Part shown: positions 1 through 10,060 of the stretch, one piece after another
Layout: every line of letters starts with the position of its first letter
How positions within the stretch are numbered: the first letter of the stretch is position 1
NCBI GenBank assembly: GCA_963932145.1
Contig: OZ010578.1
Span: forward strand, 22,823,327 to 22,887,326
Length of the DNA: 64,000 nt
Reading direction: 5' to 3'
Source: Acanthosepion lycidas
Lineage: Eukaryota > Mollusca > Cephalopoda > Sepiida > Sepiidae
Position numbers and translations under genes: made by a program
Notes under the pieces: model-generated
Databases searched by the model: none
What the model was told of the DNA's origin: nothing
The model's input: only the letters and a program-made list of their open reading frames with translations

Positions 1-1524
1 TAATTCACCGTTCTCTCGATGGTTCTTGAATGGACCTTGAAGATGGAAGCCAGAATATGAATGTTCGTACCATTTCTGAATGCCTGAATGATCTTTCCCT
101 CTCACCATTGCTCATTTGAAATACATTAAAAAATTTAAAAAAAAGACTTTAAGTAATAAAGTATCCATTTGCTTGACAGTTTATTGGAAGTTCGCAACAC
201 AGGATAGAATAATTAAGAAATTGTCTGTTACAAGCTTTATATCTGGTATGTATAAAATCATTAATATATATTATCTAGTTTCCTGAAGCTGCGTGTTTAA
301 TTCCTGAATCAGTGAATTTCAAAAAATTATAAGAATAAGAAACAGGATTACATCTTCAGAGTTTAGGGGATAACTTTAAAGGATGATCATAATAATGAAA
401 TAAAATGGCGGAAAAACCAATCGCGTACGCGTTTGCGTAAGAACGTAGAATGTGGTTTGCATGACGCAAGACAAGAACTAGCGGGTGATCTACGGCTCTG
501 AACATCTAGTTATGGAGCAAAACGTGCTGGTCGTCAGCTACCACCTACACTGACTAACTATGTTATGACAAAAAATAACACCCTAATGACATTCCGACCT
601 TGATCAAGGACCGTCACGGTTGACGCGATGCGAATGTTTGAGCTAGCTCAGCCGAATAATAGTTGCTTTGAAAGCATTTAATAAAAGTAAAGACATCAGG
701 ATAAGCACGTTGCTGAAAGCGAAAACTGTCTAATGAATGTACTTTTTAAATCATTTCACTTAAATCAAGATGATAAGTTCATTAAGTTGCGAAAGTTGAG
801 AAAACGTTACTGAGAAGAAAGGACAATAAAAGAAAAGGCTTCAGGAAGATGGAAAGTGATGTATTTAAACATTTGAAGACATTACTTGACTGGAAAGCAA
901 GAACTGAAGTTCCACGGATGAGAAATGCAAGACAAGAAACTATGAGAATAGAACTTATGCTTCAATCCAACTGTTCCCAAAGTAAAATGATAACAGATAA
1001 GGCGTGCATCTGAGAAAATAGGGCATTAACTTGAAAACAAATTCAGAAATTGATAAATATGACTGCATCGTTAAATAATGGGTATTATCCACAGATTTCG
1101 AAAGTTCTCAACAAGAAGTAAACAGAACAAAAGAATTCATAGTAGAGCTTAAACGATAAAAACGGAAAATGGAGGGTAAATACAATAAAGAAATGATAAC
1201 AGATGGAGTAAATAGTTGATTGTCTGGCATTCACCGTAGGAAAATAAACAGAAGATACGGAGACTAGATTGACAGATTTGCTTTTAAGATATGCTAGATA
1301 TTAGCACAGCCCTGTTGACACAGACGGATTTGGAAATTTATGTAGCCCCATCTATTGAATAACCTCTGTTGCCTAGCAACATTTAACTTTTAAATTGCAT
1401 CGATACAGAAAATAATAGGATGCAGCCGACAAAATCTTGTCTACCATAGTGGTAACATTCAGGTCTTGATAATAATTGAGACAGTATAAAGCACTTAAAA
1501 AATAGATCAAAGCATAAATTCTTT
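1..1524. other. Unassigned AT-rich DNA
   Basis: I see no coding region, structural RNA or terminal repeat here. All frames are closed by frequent stops and base composition is AT-rich throughout, with one short CpG-containing patch near 420-440. It could be old repeat sequence or host intergenic DNA. Confidence 0.5.
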
Positions 1525-1800
1525 TCAATATTATTGGCCCTGATCTGGCATCACGGTTTCAGTCACTTTTTCACCGCCGTAACGTAGCTTCCCTCTGTCT
1601 TTACTAGAAATATTTTCATGGTATTTTTTCTAAACATTCTTCTACGGTATCTAGAATTTATCAATTTAAGAATAGTGCTAGATTGGCAGCAATGTTTCAT
1701 GATTTGCAGTTGAAATGGCTAGATGTAACAGTTTCTTCTCTCGTACTTCTCCCTTGTGGAACTCTCTTCAGGTTCCTTGCTTTCCGGTCAAAATTGTTCT
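1525..1800 (+). mobile_element. LINE reverse-transcriptase C-terminal relic
   Basis: This is a decayed tail of a non-LTR retrotransposon of the kind that recurs in this window. One frame reads IIGPDLASRFQSLFHRRN followed by VASLCLY, matching the conserved segment just after the reverse-transcriptase thumb (usual form: LAxRLxSLSHRRNVASL). After a gap of about 100 bases the same strand gives ARCNSFFSRTSPLWNSL and CFPV, the typical C-terminal 'SFFPRTxxLWNSLPxxCFP' signature. Upstream polymerase motifs are absent, so the copy is 5'-truncated, and it is frameshifted. It is non-functional. The family call is from recalled LINE signatures; the clade (jockey/CR1-like) is not assigned. Confidence 0.75.
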
Positions 1801-2784
1801 TAAAAAAGCAAATGAATCTCAATGGTTATAGTGTGTCGTGTTAAATCCTGAACTTTTATGGTTCTCCCTCCTTAAGAATTTTATTCTTTTTCTGATTTTT
1901 TTTTTTTTTTTCACATTTAATAACTCCTTGCACCTCAGTGACTTTACTTGGGGAGAAATGATTAAAAGAATAGTTTATAAAAAATATTGATCTCGGGTTA
2001 AAACAAGTTATTAGAAAATAGGACAAATACAATAAAAACTGAGTGAGAAAGACCTTGCCAGTTCAATTTAAGAACGTCATAACTTGCACTAATAATACTT
2101 AACAAGTCAAATGATCCTGAATCCTGCTTAACAAATGAAAATCAACCAAATCAAAAATAAAAAACACTAGAATTTCTTTTTTTTTTCTCCATATCTCATA
2201 CGCTGATGAAGCTTTAATACAAATGAAACATGTTAGGTTTTATGGTTTGGATTATTTCGTTTTACGGTATATCAACCTAAATGTGTGTTGCTTATCCTAT
2301 TTTACATGCATAAGTCAGTCACTATATATTTGCTGTTGTCAGTCAGTCACTCTCCCTCTCTAAGTTCATTCAAATTTCGTTTCTTATATTTTCGACATAT
2401 CACAATCAGTTCAAATCTTTCTCTCTCATCACGTGACCCTAAATACTTTTCTTTCTTTACCGTTAATCTGTTTATATTCATCTGAAATGATTCTTGGTTG
2501 TTTTTGTTTTTTTAATCTTTAATCTTTAATCAGATATTTTTCCGTCTACTTTGTCATTTTTGACCTTCTCATAATTTCGGCAACCGACTTTACCGAATTC
2601 AATGACAAAACGTCGTTCTCGACCTGTTTTTCTGCCGCTCAGAATTCTTTCATTTCACTTCTTTATAATTGAAATCACATATCGGGCCAAATTTTCTCCC
2701 GAAATTCGTTTATGTTTCTTATCTACAAAATGATTCTTTCGCTATTCTCTTACATTTATCAAAATTGATAAATTTTGATCTCAC
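1801..2784. other. Unassigned DNA with poly-T tracts
   Basis: Mostly unrecognised. It contains poly-T runs near 1895 and 2175. At 2245-2275 a short segment (tttacggtatatcaacct) recurs near 63610, marking a fragment of a dispersed repeat. Reading frames are short and without recognisable domains. Confidence 0.5.
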
Positions 2785-2785
2785 T

Positions 2786-2827
<42 letters not shown>

Positions 2828-2862
2828 GAGAATGTCAGCGATATCAAAATTTATACATATAT

Positions 2863-2935
<73 letters not shown>

Positions 2936-2995
2936 GTAAAGTCTATCCAGCACTGATAGCAAAACAAAAAAGTCTCATCAATCTGGCGTGTCTTC

Positions 2996-3078
<83 letters not shown>
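2785..3078. repeat. (TA)n and (TG)n microsatellite cluster
   Basis: Three (TA)n arrays lie here, at about 2790-2826, 2853-2931 and 2998-3050; the last passes directly into (TG)n to 3078. The open frames over these arrays (alternating I and Y) are artefacts of the dinucleotide repeat. Confidence 0.97.
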
Positions 3079-3081
<3 letters not shown>

Positions 3082-3320
3082 ATATTCAAATCACTCTCTA
3101 TCCATGATCAAACACTTCCCCTCCTTCATAGAATATAGAATCAGTAATAACTCCTCCAATGTATCTGTATTATATTTTTTACAACAATGCCTTAAAATAG
3201 TGGCTATAAATGCCCTGACATTTAATATAGGAAACATAACAGTGTTAGTAGGAAAAAAACAGAAACAAAAAAATCCTTTGGCACACACCATCATTTAACC
3301 AAATGGTTAATAGTAAGTTA

Positions 3321-3690
3321 GGACAGGTGTTTCTCTATTTAATTGATAAAAGCTTCCCTAGAAATAATCCTCTTAATAAGATTTTTAATAAAAATACACT
3401 TAAATTAAGCTATAGTTGTACAGATAACCTTGCAAAAATTATTAAAAACCGCAATAATAATAATTAACAATAGCCAGTCCAAAGCAGCAAACAATAACGG
3501 TAGAAATCTTAACGATCCTCCATTACAAAATAGATGTCTAACAGATTCCGTTGTTTACCTAAGTACTATTTCATCTAGAGATAATCCAACAGCCGAAAAA
3601 ATTTATATCGGTAGTACCAAAAATTCCTTTAAAACTATGTGGTATCATAACATATATTCTTTCAATTTTAATATTTCTATGTTTTATTAA
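3321..3690 (+). mobile_element. Penelope-like element relic, RT end and GIY-YIG
   Basis: This is the decayed 3' coding end of a Penelope-like retroelement, which encodes a reverse transcriptase fused to a GIY-YIG endonuclease. One frame reads LIDKSFPRNNPLNKIFNKN then LKLSYSCTDNLAKIIKNRN, the conserved linker between the polymerase and endonuclease domains. A second frame, after a stop and frameshift near 3466, reads PPLQNRCLTDSVVY and then EKIYIGSTKNSFKTMWYHN; these correspond to the 'C-L-T-x-x-I-V-Y' and 'YIG...F..R...H' parts of GIY-YIG. The polymerase core is missing. A hammerhead-like core lies about 0.5 kb downstream, as expected for a PLE terminal repeat. Confidence 0.8.
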
Positions 3691-4152
3691 ATTAAAAATT
3701 TAAGTTGTTAATTATACTGAATAGTCTAAATAACAAGCTAAATTTTTAATGTTGCCAATTGGCCACTTTAAGAAGCTACTTGAGTATATTAATTTGTTTT
3801 TAATTTTTTTTTTAAAGTTCGTTTCTTACAAATTTATGTCTACATCAACAAATCGGCAATTCATACTTGAATACACCAATAATATATTTCTCGATGAAAT
3901 TGTTCCCTAGTATCGTTGGATGACATATCTAAGCATCAGTTTTCTTGCCATGTAAAAATAACCCACCCACCGCTACACTCTGACTTAATTTTTATATTCT
4001 AAGGTAGACCTAGCGTTGATTGTTTAATCTAGAGATACCCATAAGTATATTTTTAATTCTGACCTTATCCCCCAATTTAACTTACGAAAAGAGGTAAAGA
4101 TTTGTTTTTAAATTTCACTAAGGAATCAGTTTTATCACAAGTTATCTACCAT
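3691..4152 (+). other. Likely PLE 3' untranslated region
   Basis: AT-rich sequence without reading frames, between the GIY-YIG relic and the hammerhead-like core. By position it is probably the 3' untranslated region of the same Penelope-like copy; that is inference only. Confidence 0.4.
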
Positions 4153-4199
4153 CGCCTGAAGAGGTACAATCTTAGTACTGAAATATGAAAGTGTTTGCG
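4153..4199 (+). ncRNA. Hammerhead-like core downstream of PLE
   Basis: The strand reads CGC, then CTGAAGA (4156-4162, fits CUGANGA), then GGTAC-AATCTTA-GTACT (five-pair stem II closed by a G-U), then GAAA (4180-4183). Thirteen bases later GCG (4197-4199) can pair with the CGC before the core as the base of helix I. Helix III is weak: only A-U can form if the cleavage triplet is TTT. PLE terminal repeats are known to carry type I hammerheads with very short helix III, which fits this position. Activity of this copy is doubtful. Confidence 0.5.
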
Positions 4200-4342
4200 T
4201 AACGAAGTAAAATGTTTTTATTGTAATTTATTATAATAAAAATATTATTATAATATTTTGCTCTACTGTGTACTAAGCACTATTTAAAAAATTAAACACT
4301 ACAAACTGTGGATTTTTACTCCATCTGTTGTTTCTCTCATTT

Positions 4343-4343
<1 letters not shown>
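4200..4343. other. AT-rich spacer
   Basis: Short AT-rich stretch before the (TA)n array, with no feature seen. Confidence 0.4.

Positions 4344-4392
<49 letters not shown>
4344..4392. repeat. (TA)n microsatellite
   Basis: Pure TA dinucleotide array that directly abuts the left end of the hammerhead-bearing inverted repeat. Confidence 0.97.
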
Positions 4393-4397
<5 letters not shown>

Positions 4398-4534
4398 TTC
4401 ACATAGAAGTCAACACTTAGAGGCGACAGTCTGTTTCATGCTATATGCAATCGTCAGCACACGTGGCCTGAAGATTGCATATAGCATGAAACAGACTGTC
4501 GCCTCTAAGTGTTGACTTCTATGTGAACTTTTAT
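4391..4534. repeat. Near-perfect inverted repeat of short ribozyme element
   Basis: Two arms of about 67 bases (4391-4457 and 4468-4534) are reverse complements with a single difference, separated by ten bases. Each arm begins with a hammerhead-like core and ends in ttcacatagaagtcaacac or its complement. The one mismatch falls at position 7 of the core (CTGAAGA on +, CTGACGA on -), which the hammerhead consensus leaves free. This looks like two head-to-head copies of one element, or a product of foldback replication. Confidence 0.9.
4453..4516 (+). ncRNA. Type I hammerhead ribozyme candidate
   Basis: All parts of a type I hammerhead can be traced. Helix I lower is GGC (4465-4467) with GCC (4501-4503). 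Helix I upper is GTCAGCAC (4453-4460) with GTGTTGAC (4509-4516), eight pairs including one G-U. The two parts are separated by an ACGT/TCTAA internal loop. The core is CTGAAGA (4468-4474). Helix II is TGC-ATATA-GCA, with a U-U mismatch next to the core. GAAA is at 4488-4491. Helix III is A-U, C-G, A-U closed by the loop GAC. The cleavage triplet is GTC, with the predicted cut after 4500. The U-U next to the core and the competing long hairpin with the left arm may lower activity. Part of the upper helix lies in the inverted arm, so its pairing could be fortuitous. Confidence 0.65.
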
Positions 4535-4605
4535 ATTTACACACACTCTATCTCTGATATTGAGCACTTTATTCCATAAATATAGCACACCTTAAGACTA
4601 TATTT

Positions 4606-4660
<55 letters not shown>

Positions 4661-4683
4661 CACATACGCACCCACACCTATAA

Positions 4684-4724
<41 letters not shown>
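4535..4724. repeat. Short ribozyme element body plus (TA)n
   Basis: The element continues after the ribozyme with tttacacacactctatctc, tattgagcactttattcc and caccttaagactatatttc, then runs into (TA)n (4609-4656). A further (TA)n array lies at about 4690-4727, with cacatacgcacccacacc between the two. The body is repeated in inverted orientation just downstream. Confidence 0.85.
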
Positions 4725-4730
<6 letters not shown>

Positions 4731-4857
4731 GAAATATAGTCTTAAGGTGTGCTCTATTTATGGGATAAAGTGCTCAATATCAGAGATAGAGCGTGTGTAA
4801 ATATAAAACTGAACATTGAAGTCAACACATAGAGACGACAGCCTGTTTCATGCTAGA

Positions 4858-4870
<13 letters not shown>
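4725..4870 (-). ncRNA. Second, truncated copy of short ribozyme element
   Basis: On the minus strand this copy has TGC-GTCTA-GCA, T, GAAA, CAGGCTGTC, GTC, TCTAT, GTGTTGAC. That is the 3' half of the hammerhead, with the GTC triplet and the same downstream body (gagcactttatcc, caccttaagac). The CTGAAGA strand is missing because (TA)n (4861-4906) begins exactly there. The copy is inverted relative to the one at 4.4-4.6 kb, and a (TA)n array lies between them. It cannot cleave as it stands. Confidence 0.75.
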
Positions 4871-4906
<36 letters not shown>

Positions 4907-4909
<3 letters not shown>

Positions 4910-5001
4910 AATAAAAACAGACCACGTTAAGGTTCCATGTAATAAATTATTTCACCATAACCCCTTTATATTTATATTTCCATGACTCTCCCTCTCTCTC
5001 G

Positions 5002-5077
<76 letters not shown>

Positions 5078-5690
5078 TTTTTGTTACAAAATTAAATGCT
5101 TACACTTGTCTTGATAATGTTATCAGAGGATAAAATATGTCGGCTAACTTTTCCTTTTGTCTTTAATCATTATCGATTTATCTTTATTTATCATTTTATA
5201 TATCAGTGTATGTGTGTCTATATGTGTGTGTATGTGTGTGCTGGTGCGTGGTGTGCTTGTTTGTGACAGCAAATGTAAGGTTTTAGTTTGCATCAAGTAT
5301 TTATAGACAAAAGTAAAAGTGAGTTTTCAAAATATTTAAATTTTAGAGACACTCATAAATATCCATCTGGTTAGCTGAAAATTCCGTGCACATTAAAGAG
5401 GATACTATGTGACCTCATGTAATGTCACATGAACAAAAGTGTGTAAATTATGTAACAGTTTTCAAGAGACTTTCGCTACTGAGGAGCAAAAATATTAAAA
5501 AGTCACCAAAGATATATATTAAAGGCGATAAAACAAAAAAAGCCCGGTGACATAGAAAAAGAAGATAACTTATTTAAGTCACCAGACATTTCAAAAAAGT
5601 ACCCGAATCCTATAGGATAATATCAATAAAGATGATAAAGACATCACGACCAGGTTCGTTATTATCAACAGGGTCCATCAATTATACGGT
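4907..5690. other. (TA)n array and unassigned DNA
   Basis: A (TA)n array lies at 5003-5071 and a short imperfect TG-rich stretch near 5205-5240. The rest is unrecognised. It may include the degenerate 5' part of the Penelope-like element that becomes readable from about 5700. Confidence 0.5.
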
Positions 5691-7045
5691 AAGTTTTCCT
5701 AGCAGTAAAGGATCAGAAAAACGACTTCCTTGAAAACCCAGCGTTTCGCCTAATAAATCCAACGAAAGCCGAAGTTGGCATAATTAACTGGAATATTTTA
5801 CAAAATATATGCAACTTTCGAGTAGCTACACAATCGAACCAATGGAAGCGTAATAATGAATGTATCTCTTGGTTTCATGGCATTGACAGTAAAAGTAAGC
5901 ATGTTTTCACCAAGACATTACAAACTTCTAACCCACCAAATCGGAGAAAAGCCCAATTGAGTCACTGAATTATGAAAATTATTTCATCGACATTCCACTT
6001 GAACATATTGATATAATTTTACATTTTCGCAAATCCATTCTCTACCACAATGGCGATGCTTGGGTAAAGAAAACAAGTAAGGATGGTTTTGATGTCCTAC
6101 AAGGATCCTTTGATGGAGCTGAAGTTTTGGAGCTCATGGAATTGTTTATATTAAATAAAATCAACGAAATTGTTCACATTGACAATCATGACCTCTACAG
6201 AGACGGTGGTTTAATTACTGAACTTGACAATAGAAATTCTAACGATGAAATAAGAAAAATGTTTTTTAAGCTCTTCCATTTTTTCATCTTAAATTCGAAA
6301 TTACGGTGGAAACGAAGAAAAAGATTGTACAATATCTAGATGTTGAATTTAACATCTCAGTCGGCAATGTCTCTCCATGTATGAAGCTTAAGACGATAGA
6401 TAAAGTTATGAATTCCAAAACCAAATTATACTCCAACATTATTAAGCACATCCCAATAGATATCGAGTGCGGACTTTCAAGAAATTCCTCATCTAAAGAT
6501 ATCTTTGAATCCAAGAAAAAGCATATGAATCGATATTGAGAGAGAAGAGGGACACAAAAACAAATTGAATTTTAATCTCCAAACTCACCAGCAATTGAGG
6601 AATAGACATAGAAAAAAACATATTATCTGGACTTCCAATCTACACAAAACTGTTAAGAGAAATACTGTAAAATTAAGTTAAATTGCTGCACCAACAATCT
6701 TGATAATATAATTAGGAAACACAACAAGAGGAAGTTCAAGACGGACGCACTTAGCAACGATAGCGATATCAGCCCCTACAACTGCAGGGATAAAACACAA
6801 GTGACCTTTACACAGTAACTGTTATACAGCGAGTGTGATCTATAAGGCGGCGGTTGAAGATTTCACAGGACAGGACAAAGTCTACAGGGTCTGCACCCTA
6901 GGCACATTCAAGAAAAGGATGTATAATCATAAGTCTTTTAAACTGGAGAGGCACGTGCGTTCTACCAAGCTGACCAGCTATGCGCGTGTTCAAAAAGACA
7001 TGTAATACAAACACGGGTATAAGATGGAGTGTTCTGAAAAAAAGT
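5690..7045 (+). mobile_element. Penelope-like element, RT plus GIY-YIG, decayed
   Basis: The most complete PLE coding relic in the window. In order: AVKDQKNDFLENPAF and RLINPTKAEVGIINWNIL (5702-5800), the conserved PLE reverse-transcriptase fingers segment; QSNQWKRNNECISWF (about 5835); FDVLQGSFDGAEVLELMELF (about 6090-6150); and LYRDGGL (about 6192-6212). The last is the catalytic box, normally YRDDGL, so the second aspartate is now glycine. DNA for the following RT segment continues to about 6540 with frameshifts. The GIY-YIG part appears at 6815-7010 as ASVIYKAAVEDF, then YRVCTLGTFKKRMYNHKSF. Stops, frameshifts and loss of a catalytic aspartate make it inactive. No clear hammerhead core was found next to it. 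Confidence 0.85.
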
Positions 7046-7284
7046 AAAGTCTTGCAGTTCTAATAGCTGTGTTTGTAGGTTATGTCTAGAAATAAAGCTG
7101 TCTATTGTAACATACCCAGACAGGGACAAGTCGGATGAAAATATTTACGTTTTTTATGTTTTTCATTCTTTCTCTTTCGGTTCTTCCCACTCTTTCCTCA
7201 CCCCCCCACTTCTGAGAAGTTTACCATTAGCACCAAGTTAAGTTGCATAAGTAGACTTGAACAGTGTTATGAATTAATTTATTA

Positions 7285-7287
<3 letters not shown>
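7046..7287. other. Possible PLE 3' flank
   Basis: Unrecognised, with a run of C at 7201. It may be the 3' untranslated part of the upstream Penelope-like element. Confidence 0.35.
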
Positions 7288-7332
<45 letters not shown>

Positions 7333-7503
7333 TCTCTTGTTATAATCACCACCTGAAGATTGCGCTGTGCATAAAACTCCGAGTCGTGTATTAGTGAAGG
7401 ATTATACGTATATTTATTAATATATACTCTATTGTATTATATCGAGCACTGTTTTATTAACCACAGAGTTATATGTGAGCTATATATATATATATATATA
7501 TAT
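7288..7503 (+). repeat. Short ribozyme element bounded by (TA)n
   Basis: (TA)n arrays at 7288-7330 and 7482-7503 bound a body of about 150 bases. The body starts with a hammerhead-like core and continues with actctattgtattatatc and gagcactgttttatt, corresponding to the ctctatctctgatattgagc and actttatt segments of the 4.5-kb copies. It is a diverged member of the same family in a different place. Confidence 0.8.
7346..7397 (+). ncRNA. Hammerhead-like RNA, diverged copy
   Basis: Helix I lower is CAC (7350-7352) with GTG (7386-7388). Helix I upper is TCAC (7346-7349) with GTGA (7394-7397), with a five-base bulge TATTA on one side. The core is CTGAAGA (7353-7359) and helix II is TGC-GCTGT-GCA. 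Helix III is A-U, C-G, T-A around CCG, and the triplet is GTC with the cut predicted after 7385. Compared with the 4.5-kb copy, helices I and III use different but still complementary bases. The GAAA is changed to AAAA (G12 lost), which should abolish cleavage in this copy. Confidence 0.6.
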
Positions 7504-9264
7504 TTATATTGCATAATTATTATATATATGTGTATGCGTGTGTGTTTATATATAAGTATTGATAGATGAGGCTAATATCATGAAAAGAACGAACAAATGT
7601 ACTATAGAAGCATTCAAGTGTTACTTTATTGAATACGCACATGCACATAAACACACACACACATGCATGTATGCGTATGTGTGCATAAAATTTAATCACT
7701 TTTATATTGAATATAATTTCATCTTTTAGATTTGTTTCATGGAACTGAATATTATTATTTTTTTTAATATTTTTGTACTTTGAGTGCATATCTGTAAACT
7801 CGGCATCAAATTTAATTTCCTATCGAAATTTAGCTTTCTTTCAGACATCATCATCACATTTGATTTTCTATCAGTCATCATGATCATGTCTTCTTCCTTT
7901 TCTTATCCTATGGAATATTATTATTATTATTATTATAAAAATTAAGCTATATTCTTCCTCTTATACGTATTATCAGTTTCGTATCTCCATTGCTTGTCAT
8001 CGCAAGGAGAAAATGACAGGAGATTTACCACAACCAAAATCTGAATAGTATTAATTCTTCAGCTTAGGATCAGTCTTGTATCCACGCTCTCTACCTAGGA
8101 TCAAACTGTCAACAATTGAAATCCACCAAGTAATCCTGAAATAATGTGCGTTCAGCTTATCTTACAATTAAGTTAATTTTTCCTAATTCCTCCAGCCACA
8201 AAATGGCGTCTAAATGTTTACGTCACTGGTTAAGTTAACTGTTCGAATCAAGTATCATCTTTTATTCATTGTTTTATTACATCATTTTTTCTTATGTTTT
8301 ATATGTCAGAATTTATTGATATCTGGATCTCGTTTAGATTTGTTGAGCGTTTGAATGTTAAACTGTTCTTATCCAATCAGGTCTACGTTGAAATTATTTT
8401 GTACGAAATTATAGCAGACATTGAAGGATTACTTCTTTGGCTCCACTCAGGCTATCATTACAATTCTGCTACGTCTTTTCTTTACCATAACCGAATTTAT
8501 TCTCATACATACGTGATCTGAACTGTCATTAATTAAGGTAATATTTCTCGTTTCAAGTGCCTTGGGCAGACCATGGTTACCTAATTTCGTTTACATCACT
8601 ATCGCTCGGGATCAAGTGAAAACGCTTACCTACTATTTCTCGCTTTCTTTTTCTTCGTTGGTCTAATTATGAACATTTAACTAATGTATATCATCAAAAA
8701 ATCTACTATACTTTATAACTTTTGGTGATTTTTCTATGTTTGCCACGTAAGATGAAACATTGAACAAATAAAATCATTCCTTTCTTTGTTTGACTTTTCG
8801 GCTATTTAACCCAAATAAAACCTTCGGCATTAGCAATATGGTGGACAAACAGAGTTCCAGACGAGAATATGATGACAGAACGAGACATAATCATATTGAA
8901 TTAGTAATTATACAGCCATCTGTCAAAATTAATCCCTGCGGGAGATTTTCATTTGTCTACAAAATACCTTTGCTTAACTGTACAGTCAGTGTTCTCATGT
9001 CAATTCGCTAAGTCCATTGCTGCAATATCTCTAGGCTAGGTTTGTTTACTTCTATTCTATCAGTACTCATACATATAAAAACTTTACGCTCTGTGTCGAC
9101 AGGTGAATCATGTCTTGAATGATAGAAAACACAGTTCCGATTTCACTTTTTTTTTTACTATCATTGTTAATCTGGCAGATATTCGTGTCTAATTTGTTCG
9201 GACTTTCTTTATCTGCTTGCGAGTAACCAATTGAGAGCGAGTTTCAAATTCCGAACAATATTCT
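7504..9264. other. Unassigned AT-rich DNA
   Basis: No recognisable gene or element. It contains short (CA)n-like runs near 7640-7685 and a (TTA)n run at 7918-7936. Reading frames of up to about 90 codons lack recognisable domains and are not supported as genes. Confidence 0.5.
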
Positions 9265-10060
9265 AAACCAGGGTTTCCCAACCATTTTTCTTTTTTTTTT
9301 TCATCACCGCCCACGTTCACATGGAACAAATGACCACTACCAACCTGTATAGTAAATATAAAAAAAAAGTAAACCAATATTGTTTGGTAAAAGTTTCTTA
9401 GGGGTTCATAAACAGAATTTCTGAAGTAGTAAAAAATGACCAAAGGGAAGTTCAAATAAGGCTGACAATCGGCTGCTGGTACTGCTACTAAACATATCAA
9501 TTAGAAAACGAAAGGAAAATTGACCATTAAAAATACATATATAATTTACCTTTATAGTTAGTGTCAGCGTTGCATGTTTTGAAAAAAAATTAAACGATTT
9601 TCGTTCTTGATTATAAAATTAAAAAGTATATACACTTCTAACAACTAATCAAAATTAAACAAATATGTTATTGTTGTTCTTGGTCTTCCTTTATCTAATT
9701 TATATCCGAAAAAATGTTATTTCGTCTGAAGAACTATTTGAATTTTAATCGTCCTTCTCAACCATAGAAAATTCCCAAATATTCATTGTTTACAGGAATA
9801 TTTATATCTTAATTGCAATATGACTCATTTCTTCCCAATTAGCCACTTGTTTATTTAAAAAGGTTTTTTAATACCTCCTTGGAATATTTTTCTTGCTTAT
9901 CATATGTTAAAATACATTTTTAACTTCAAAATCCTATATACCCCACCAAAATTTCCAATCGCCTACCATTTTCTGTCCAGTTGCTCGTCGCCTCACCAGC
10001 AGTTGAATTCGCCCAACGGTGGGCGATATCTTTCATATGGGTGCCATGAATGGCATCTTA
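9265..10060. mobile_element. Possible hAT-like non-autonomous relic
   Basis: The left end reads cagggtttcccaaccattt, which resembles hAT terminal inverted repeats (CAGGG...CCAA). The far side holds a self-complementary cgcccaacggtgggcg. The matching right terminus and 8-bp duplication were not found, so boundaries are guesses. Confidence 0.25.

Noticed and set aside
2200-2240. Hammerhead core (CTGATGA with GAAAC)
   Set aside because: The intervening 15 bases cannot pair; a chance match in AT-rich DNA.
2669-2962. Open frames over (TA)n arrays on both strands (alternating I and Y), repeated at many arrays in the window
   Set aside because: They are simple consequences of dinucleotide repeats without stops, not genes.
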